Source: Phycisphaerae bacterium (lineage in GTDB: Bacteria > Planctomycetota > Phycisphaerae > Phycisphaerales > SM1A02). From it: a stretch of 41,977 bases of DNA. The notes beneath the pieces were generated by a model. It worked only from the letters and a program-made list of their open reading frames with translations, ran no database searches and was not told the origin of the DNA. The stretch's first letter is position 1; each line of letters starts with the position of its first letter. Position numbers and translations under genes: made by a program. The stretch covers positions 1 through 41,977 of the forward strand of contig PAHO01000020.1 in the NCBI GenBank assembly GCA_002705085.1, written 5' to 3'. Positions 37,185 through 41,977 of the stretch are shown one piece after another.

Positions 37185-37777
37185 TGGCTCGAGTCTGCCG
37201 CTGCGGCAAAGACGTCACCAGTTCCGGTCTGCCGACGCCATTGCAGGGGATTGTGGCCTGCCCGGTATGCGGCAAGGGGGTTTTGGACCAAGACGATCGC
37301 AGCCGCATCGCATGGCGGCGAGCTCGAAAAGTGGATGCCGGCTTGACCCGATTCGTGCTGCAGCTTCACGCCTTTCCCCTGGCTTTTTTGGCTCTGGACG
37401 AGTCAGGGGTTTGGCTTGAGGAATTCACTCGAAGCCCAGATGCCACCTTGTTGGTGGTTCCACTGATGTTGTGCACCTTTGCTGGCACGTGGACCCACTT
37501 TGGCTTGGGACATCTCTGCCTCCAGACACGCATTGGGGTTTGGATCTTCCTCTGGGGGTTCACGATGGCCAGCGGGTGGTACTTGCAGGAGATTGACCCG
37601 AGCCATTCGGCCGTCTTCGACATCCAACCCCATCTGATGAACGCTGCTGCCGGTGCATTCGCGCTCCTGCTGGGCTGGCCCATCGCCCGCCTTCTCCAAA
37701 CGATGTGGAGGGGCTTCCGGCGAAACCGTCGCCGGAAAAAACGCGAACAATGGCGCCGCTGGGGGGTGGCATGGTGA
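37178..37777 (+). CDS. Zinc-ribbon membrane protein (unrecognised)
   Basis: A 199-residue protein with an N-terminal ribbon-like segment, CRCGKD at residues 6-11 and CPVCG about 20 residues on, enough for one zinc site, then about three hydrophobic helices (LVVPLMLCTFAGTW; GVWIFLWGFTMASGW; NAAAGAFALLLGWPI) and a very basic C-terminal tail (GFRRNRRRKKREQWRRW). The start overlaps the previous stop: ATG at 37178 or the in-frame ATG at 37184. I recognise no family. Ribbon plus helices also occur in its downstream neighbour, so both are likely to belong to one complex. Confidence 0.7.
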   Translation: MLMARVCRCGKDVTSSGLPTPLQGIVACPVCGKGVLDQDDRSRIAWRRARKVDAGLTRFVLQLHAFPLAFLALDESGVWLEEFTRSPDATLLVVPLMLCTFAGTWTHFGLGHLCLQTRIGVWIFLWGFTMASGWYLQEIDPSHSAVFDIQPHLMNAAAGAFALLLGWPIARLLQTMWRGFRRNRRRKKREQWRRWGVAW

Positions 37778-38712
37778 ACGAACCGACCAACATCACCACC
37801 GAGCCCACCGGGTTTGCCTTGGAAGGACATCGTCCCTGCCAACACTGCGGGTACGACTTGGTCGGAACCCCTATTGAACGCGCCATAGACCTGGAGATCG
37901 CGGTGATTCGCTGTCCCGAATGCGGCAACCTGAATCCCCTCATTGGAACACCACCCCTTGGCCCATTTGCCCAGCGGGCCGCGATGGTGGGCACTTTGGT
38001 TCGCCTGCTGTTGATTGGACTGACCTCGATCATCCTTTGGACTGTTGCCTTCAACTCGGTAGAAGAGTGGGGCGAGAGCATGTACCGAAGCCAAGCCAAT
38101 CAAGGCCTCATGGCATTCTTCAAAAGAAACGGGGACACCCCAGAGGAACAGCAAGCATTAGAAGTGGTCCATGAAGATGATGCCACTTTGGGCGAGTTCA
38201 TCACCGTTTTGAAGTTGTATCAAAAACGGACCGATTCCAAATACGACTTTGGCGAACTGTTCCAATCACAGATCACACCTCTCTTGACCGTTGTTTTTAT
38301 CCTCGGTGTGGTCTGGTCATTGCTGCTGTTGCCCCAAAGATGGATTCGTGCCGGAGTGGCGGCCGTCGTGGTTGGGATGCTTGCGGCCGGGGCCGGCGTC
38401 GCCTCCCTGTTCGCCAGCAAGCCACTCGACATGCTGGTCCAAGACCTCCCAATGGCCGCGTACGATCCTGACAGACTGCCATCCTTTGTTGCGGAATCGG
38501 GCATGGAGCGTCTGTTTGCCTTCCATGGCGCTGGTGTGGTCGTCATCACGTTGGTGATTTCAAGCGTCCTGGCCCGGCCACTGGCCAGGGGGGCGTTCCG
38601 TCTCTTGGTGCCACTTGAGCATCTTTCGGGCGTGGAGGTGCTGTGGAAGGCCGATGGATTGCCAATGCCATCGCCGGCTCCGTCCAAAGATCAACCGACG
38701 GTGGAATCTTGA
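37771..38712 (+). CDS. Zinc-ribbon membrane protein with four to five helices (unrecognised)
   Basis: A 313-residue protein starting with a zinc-ribbon pair: CQHCGYDL at about 23-30 and CPECGN about 30 residues on. The CxxCGYDL form is common in uncharacterised planctomycete membrane proteins. Helices follow (about 72-92, 165-184, 188-205, 248-268). The C-terminal part, ARPLARGAFRLLVPLEHLSG and KADGLPMP, is repeated in weaker form in the next gene. ATG at 37771 or GTG at 37774 overlap the upstream stop; a G-rich stretch lies 5-10 bases before. Function is unknown. Confidence 0.72.
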   Translation: MVNEPTNITTEPTGFALEGHRPCQHCGYDLVGTPIERAIDLEIAVIRCPECGNLNPLIGTPPLGPFAQRAAMVGTLVRLLLIGLTSIILWTVAFNSVEEWGESMYRSQANQGLMAFFKRNGDTPEEQQALEVVHEDDATLGEFITVLKLYQKRTDSKYDFGELFQSQITPLLTVVFILGVVWSLLLLPQRWIRAGVAAVVVGMLAAGAGVASLFASKPLDMLVQDLPMAAYDPDRLPSFVAESGMERLFAFHGAGVVVITLVISSVLARPLARGAFRLLVPLEHLSGVEVLWKADGLPMPSPAPSKDQPTVES

Positions 38713-39554
38713 TGGATTCTTCGGCCACGCAACCTGAGCAAACCGATGACCAACACACCTGGCAATACGGCGACGATGTCTTTCCCCTGATCGCCCAGAC
38801 CCCTCTCTTGAACACTTGGAAGTTGTTCGAGGCTTGGCTTCGAATTCTGCAACTCTTTGCCTTGTGTGGCGTGCTGGCTTGGTCGGTGGCCTCCCTCCCC
38901 GAAGTCATACGAAATGTGCACAGAGCCAACCTCTATCGGCATATCCCAGCCTTGACCCATTTGCACAGCGCGGCAGCCCAAACCGAACCCAGTACCGAGG
39001 TGGAGCCAAGCTCCGGAGCCATGCAAACCCTCAGACCAGCCGACTCTCCCGAGGCCTACTGCGTTGCCATTTCGGAGTACCTCGCCAATTCGAGGACCAC
39101 TTCCGATTGGCTTGCCTTGGTTTGCCTGCCTTGCCTGAGCTTTGGCAGTGCCGTTGGCGTCGGGGTGAGCTTGATCTGCTTACCGGCGAGTCGGTGGCGT
39201 GCACTGGGCCTCGGCATGTGCAACGGCGCCGTCACCATGGGATGGCTACTCCTCACAACAACGCCTCCGGATCGTTCAGAAGGCGCCCTTCAGTTGTACG
39301 GTCCCGGTCAGGAATGGGGGATCGCGATTGACCTCCCGGTGTACGAGAAGTTGATGTACGCCTGGACCATCAATGACTTGCCCGCCGCCACGCTCAGCAT
39401 GACTCTGGGCTTGCTGATCGCCATTTGGTTCGCTCGGCCGACCAGTCGTGCTTTGATGCGACTGCTGCTCCCCCCTGCCTCACGATGGCACATCGCTTGG
39501 CTGTGGACCGCCGACGGTCTTCGGGTTCCGGGAGCTCAGCGCAGTTCGTCTTGA
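38712..39554 (+). CDS. Membrane protein paralogous to the preceding gene, lacking the zinc ribbon (unrecognised)
   Basis: A 280-residue protein with an acidic, hydrophilic start (MDSSATQPEQTDDQHTWQYG), four hydrophobic segments, and a C-terminal region ARPTSRALMRLLLPPASRW with TADGLRVP that aligns with the C-terminus of the upstream protein (ARPLARGAFRLLVP, KADGLPMP). The zinc-ribbon cysteines are absent, though the order of helices is similar, suggesting duplication followed by loss. The ATG shares a base with the preceding stop (TGATG). The 3' end overlaps the convergent GH15 gene by 19 bases. It is the last gene of the operon; its function is unknown. Confidence 0.7.
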   Translation: MDSSATQPEQTDDQHTWQYGDDVFPLIAQTPLLNTWKLFEAWLRILQLFALCGVLAWSVASLPEVIRNVHRANLYRHIPALTHLHSAAAQTEPSTEVEPSSGAMQTLRPADSPEAYCVAISEYLANSRTTSDWLALVCLPCLSFGSAVGVGVSLICLPASRWRALGLGMCNGAVTMGWLLLTTTPPDRSEGALQLYGPGQEWGIAIDLPVYEKLMYAWTINDLPAATLSMTLGLLIAIWFARPTSRALMRLLLPPASRWHIAWLWTADGLRVPGAQRSSS

Positions 39555-41551
39555 CGCGCGAGACCAGCCACCACCCCGGATGGCTTCCCACTCAGTTCAG
39601 CATGCTTCAGCAGCCATCGCAACACGGTGGTGACGACGACGGCGTGTGACCACGTCAACGGAGAAACCGAGACCGGATCGCCATTGTGGGGGTGCACTTG
39701 CTCAGGGAGGACCCCAGAAGGTCGGGCCCGCTGCCCCACCCAATCAAAGACTTCCAGCACTTGATTGAGCTCATCAAGCGTGGTGGCGGTTTCAATGTCG
39801 TGCAACGCGACCCACAACGTGCAGATGATCCAAGGGTTCCCCGGGACCCGCTCGAGATCTTGGTGTTCGATGCGGTGGTAATAATCCCTTTGGTATCGAG
39901 CCACCCCACCGATGGAGGTCTTCACGGTGAGATGGTCACGCACCGCTTGCATGTCGGCAACCACCCGTGGGTCGTCGGCGGGCAATGCGCCGAACAGGAA
40001 GATGCCGTGGTTGGCAGCATCCACCGTCATGTCCAATCGGTAATCGCCTTGCTCGGTCGGAACGGCCATGCGAGCAAATCGCTCGTGTTCGGGGACCCAC
40101 AGGTACTCCAGCATGGCGTCGGTCATGCGCCGGGCCCCAGCCAAGAAACGCTCTTCGTGATCCATGGCCCCCATATCACGGGCAAATTCCGCCGCGGCCT
40201 TCAATGCACCGATGGTTGCGGCCACGGTGAAGGTATGGATCCCCCGCCGTTCTTCCCAAAGATCCCAGCTCGGCTTGGGCAGGCCATGGTGATCGCGATG
40301 CTCGAGCAACCAGTTGGCGCAAGGAATCACGATCGAGTTGTAGAGCGGCTTGAGGAATTCGACATCCCGGTAGATCCGGAAGTGTTCGCGCAGCGCCCAC
40401 AACACCAGTGCGGTTTCGTCCTGCTGCACGGCAAGGACCTGGCGACCGTCCAACACTTCGGGGTGCCACGAAGACGCGAGGGTCCCATTGGGGTTGTACT
40501 TGTGACGGAACCAGCCTGAGGGTTCCACGATGTCGTCGCAGAAACGGAAGAACGAGCGCGACAATTCCGATTGCCCCGCCAACGCCAACCCGTAGGCCAC
40601 CAAGGCCCCGTCCCTTGGCCACATGTACGAGTACGTGTCGCCGGCAAAGGTTTGAATATCCGAATCGTTGGCGGCCAGAATGGCTCCCCCGTTGTCGACT
40701 TGGGTACGTAACACCAACTGCGACCGCACGTACATATCTCGAATGGGCTCAGGCAACGGAGAAAAATCAATCGGCTCTTTGAGCGCCCAAAGCCGCCAAT
40801 AGGCTTCGGTGCGATCCATCATGCGGCGGGCCGTCTTCAGGGCAATTTTGTCATGAAGGGCCACCAAAGCCTCTCGAGAATCCCCACACGCGAGCCACAC
40901 GGTGGCGCGGGCGACGCCTCCGGCCGGCACGTGCAGATGGAATCCCACGGTGGAATCCACCGAACCCTGCGCGATGGGGTTGCGGGAAAGATGGCCATCT
41001 TCGGCATCACGCCAGGTGCCTTCGGCATCACCAATACGCTTGGTCCCGGTTGTGAAGTGTTCCACGCCGTACCGCAACGGATCTTCACCCGCCACCAAGA
41101 ACCACCGCTGGTCTTTGTAGTGCACCACCCCCTGGAGTTCCGGATCGAAGTAGGCGGTGTCCCCAACGGGCGAAGCATCAATGGACAAGTCGTGATGAAT
41201 GAAAATGCGCGCGTCCCGCATCTTCCCGGTGAGATCTTCCACTTCGAAGGAACGGAACCACACAGGCGAGTGGTAGTCCACAACGTCCGAGCATCGAACG
41301 GCAATCCCTAGGCCATCGTGCCTCAACAAGCAGTCGGTGGCGAGTGTTTCGGGCTTGTAGCGCAAGTCATGTTGCCACTCGTCGTCATCCACCCAAGCAA
41401 ACTGACCATCCACCCAGAACCCCAAACGTTGCGGGTAGCCCTGCGCGTGGTTCGGCATGCCAATACGCGGCCAGAACAGGTCACGGGCTTGGTACCGATC
41501 ATCAAACGCAACCATGAGTTCGCCGTTGCCGACGGGCAGATCACGAGGCAT
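39536..41551 (-). CDS. Glycoside hydrolase family 15 protein (glucoamylase/trehalase-like)
   Basis: A 671-residue cytoplasmic protein: an N-terminal beta-rich domain (about 1-240) and a catalytic (alpha/alpha)6 barrel. GH15 signatures are visible: YSYMWPRDGALVAYGLALAG, PSWDLWEERRGIHTFT with the candidate catalytic acid glutamate, and SGVLPEQVHPHNGDPVSVSP with the candidate catalytic base glutamate. The barrel order is complete and the length fits bacterial glucoamylase-type GH15 enzymes. No signal peptide, so it should act on intracellular glycogen, maltodextrin or trehalose; substrate is not decidable from sequence. The ATG has GGAGAA upstream. It follows the FliN-like gene by 71 bases, in which I see only a weak hairpin. 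Confidence 0.9.
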   Translation of the reverse strand: MPRDLPVGNGELMVAFDDRYQARDLFWPRIGMPNHAQGYPQRLGFWVDGQFAWVDDDEWQHDLRYKPETLATDCLLRHDGLGIAVRCSDVVDYHSPVWFRSFEVEDLTGKMRDARIFIHHDLSIDASPVGDTAYFDPELQGVVHYKDQRWFLVAGEDPLRYGVEHFTTGTKRIGDAEGTWRDAEDGHLSRNPIAQGSVDSTVGFHLHVPAGGVARATVWLACGDSREALVALHDKIALKTARRMMDRTEAYWRLWALKEPIDFSPLPEPIRDMYVRSQLVLRTQVDNGGAILAANDSDIQTFAGDTYSYMWPRDGALVAYGLALAGQSELSRSFFRFCDDIVEPSGWFRHKYNPNGTLASSWHPEVLDGRQVLAVQQDETALVLWALREHFRIYRDVEFLKPLYNSIVIPCANWLLEHRDHHGLPKPSWDLWEERRGIHTFTVAATIGALKAAAEFARDMGAMDHEERFLAGARRMTDAMLEYLWVPEHERFARMAVPTEQGDYRLDMTVDAANHGIFLFGALPADDPRVVADMQAVRDHLTVKTSIGGVARYQRDYYHRIEHQDLERVPGNPWIICTLWVALHDIETATTLDELNQVLEVFDWVGQRARPSGVLPEQVHPHNGDPVSVSPLTWSHAVVVTTVLRWLLKHAELSGKPSGVVAGLARQDELR

Positions 41552-41622
41552 GGGACAATTCTCCGAAGGGGGGTGTCGGATGCAAAGGCCACAAAGTGTA
41601 CTGCAGGCAGAATCGCTGCCGT

Positions 41623-41952
41623 TCAGTCGTCAGATTCGAGATCTTCTTCCTTGGCCAGAGCAGAAATACGTGCGGCGGGATCGCCCACACTTGTAATTTG
41701 CACCGCCGATCGATCTCCCAATCGGCAGGCTCGGCCGGTCGCCAAAGACCGGTGCCCAACCGTCACTTCGAGATCTTCATCCACCATCGTGCCGAGCTCA
41801 AGAACGCTGCCTGGCAGCAGCCCTCGAACCTCATGCATGGTCATACGCCGCTGCCCCAACACAACCCGGACGGGGACCTCCAACTGCAACAACTCATCAA
41901 CGGAAGGTCCCATGCAGGAACTATCGGACCTCGACGCGATATCACTGCACAT
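41623..41952 (-). CDS. fliN: FliN-type flagellar motor switch / SpoA-domain protein
   Basis: A 109-residue protein with a SpoA (FliM/FliN C-terminal) domain: LLQLEVPVRVVLGQRRMTMHE, then LLPGSVLELGTMVDEDLEV and GRACRLGDRSAVQIT. In flagella FliN forms part of the C ring with FliM and FliG and sets rotation direction and export; the last 15 residues (LAKEEDLESDD) are acidic. The residue 14 Met (41913) gives the standard FliN-like start MGPSVDELL; the ATG at 41952 is also open and overlaps the end of an upstream frame. Type III secretion SpaO/HrcQ relatives share the domain, but the short length favours FliN. Confidence 0.85.
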   Translation of the reverse strand: MCSDIASRSDSSCMGPSVDELLQLEVPVRVVLGQRRMTMHEVRGLLPGSVLELGTMVDEDLEVTVGHRSLATGRACRLGDRSAVQITSVGDPAARISALAKEEDLESDD

Positions 41953-41977
41953 TTTTCAGCAGAACTTGCGCTTGTCT
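41942..41977 (-). CDS. Possible C-terminal end of an upstream gene (partial, cut by window)
   Basis: One minus-strand frame is open from the window edge for 11 codons, ending LLKNVQ before a TGA. It overlaps the FliN ATG by 11 bases, an arrangement common for coupled flagellar genes. A terminal glutamine after a hydrophobic stretch would suit a FliL-type protein, but so short a stretch cannot prove it. Confidence 0.25.
   Translation of the reverse strand, partial: RQAQVLLKNVQ

Noticed and set aside
41552-41622. Terminator between fliN and the GH15 gene
   Set aside because: A five-base stem GGCAG/CTGCC exists on the minus strand, but no T run follows.

Overview
The window looks like a chromosomal segment of a Gram-negative planctomycete, probably of the Phycisphaerae type; the class is an inference. 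The evidence is a complete alternative complex III (ActABCDEF) plus caa3 oxidase cluster, tandem large pseudopilin-like proteins, a Hanks-type Ser/Thr kinase with an ADLGL motif, lipid A/heptose genes (lpxK, hldE, a GT9 heptosyltransferase), a FliN-type flagellar protein and a flotillin/NfeD operon. Base composition is GC-rich throughout. I see no insertion sequence, prophage, CRISPR array, tRNA or rRNA. Gene spacing is very tight, with many ATGA/GTGA/TTGA overlaps, which I used to decide several start codons.

Layout. 1-778 (minus): a redoxin-type lipoprotein followed by a cytochrome-c-like gene cut by the window edge. 811-2652 (plus): an exported transglutaminase-like protein. 15903 down to 2659 (minus): a 13-kb respiratory operon, actA-actB-actC-actD-actE-actF, a small membrane protein, sco, ctaC, ctaD, subunit IV, subunit III and a 70-residue protein. 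ACIII should oxidise menaquinol, electrons pass through its mono-/pentaheme subunits to the cytochrome c domain of CtaC, and the A2-type oxidase reduces oxygen; SCO would load the CuA site. 16088-17782 (plus): tatD and a BtuF-like binding protein. 18589-17774 (minus): a DUF1573 protein. 21355-18599 (minus): shikimate genes (fused aroD-aroE, then aroC). 21372-23232 (plus): an unrecognised protein overlapping an M24 aminopeptidase. 27241-23234 (minus): a lipopolysaccharide operon, GT9 heptosyltransferase fused to Maf, lpxK, hldE. 27316-29071 (plus): kinase and a transaldolase-like protein. 29565-29098 (minus): RidA-like. 29566-31883 (plus): a structured leader, two tandem pseudopilin-like genes and a strong intrinsic terminator. 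32250-31882 (minus): fluoride channel CrcB.

32289-39554 (plus) is the region I find most interesting. It is an eight-gene, almost gapless operon: long NfeD, short NfeD, flotillin FloA, a DPM-like GT2 glycosyltransferase, a YbhN/flippase-like membrane protein, two zinc-ribbon membrane proteins, and a third membrane protein sharing its C-terminal motif with the second. It may be an undescribed membrane-microdomain/glycolipid module. 41551-39536 (minus) is a GH15 glucoamylase-like enzyme, and 41952-41623 (minus) a FliN-type protein. All assignments come from reading motifs; no database search was run.
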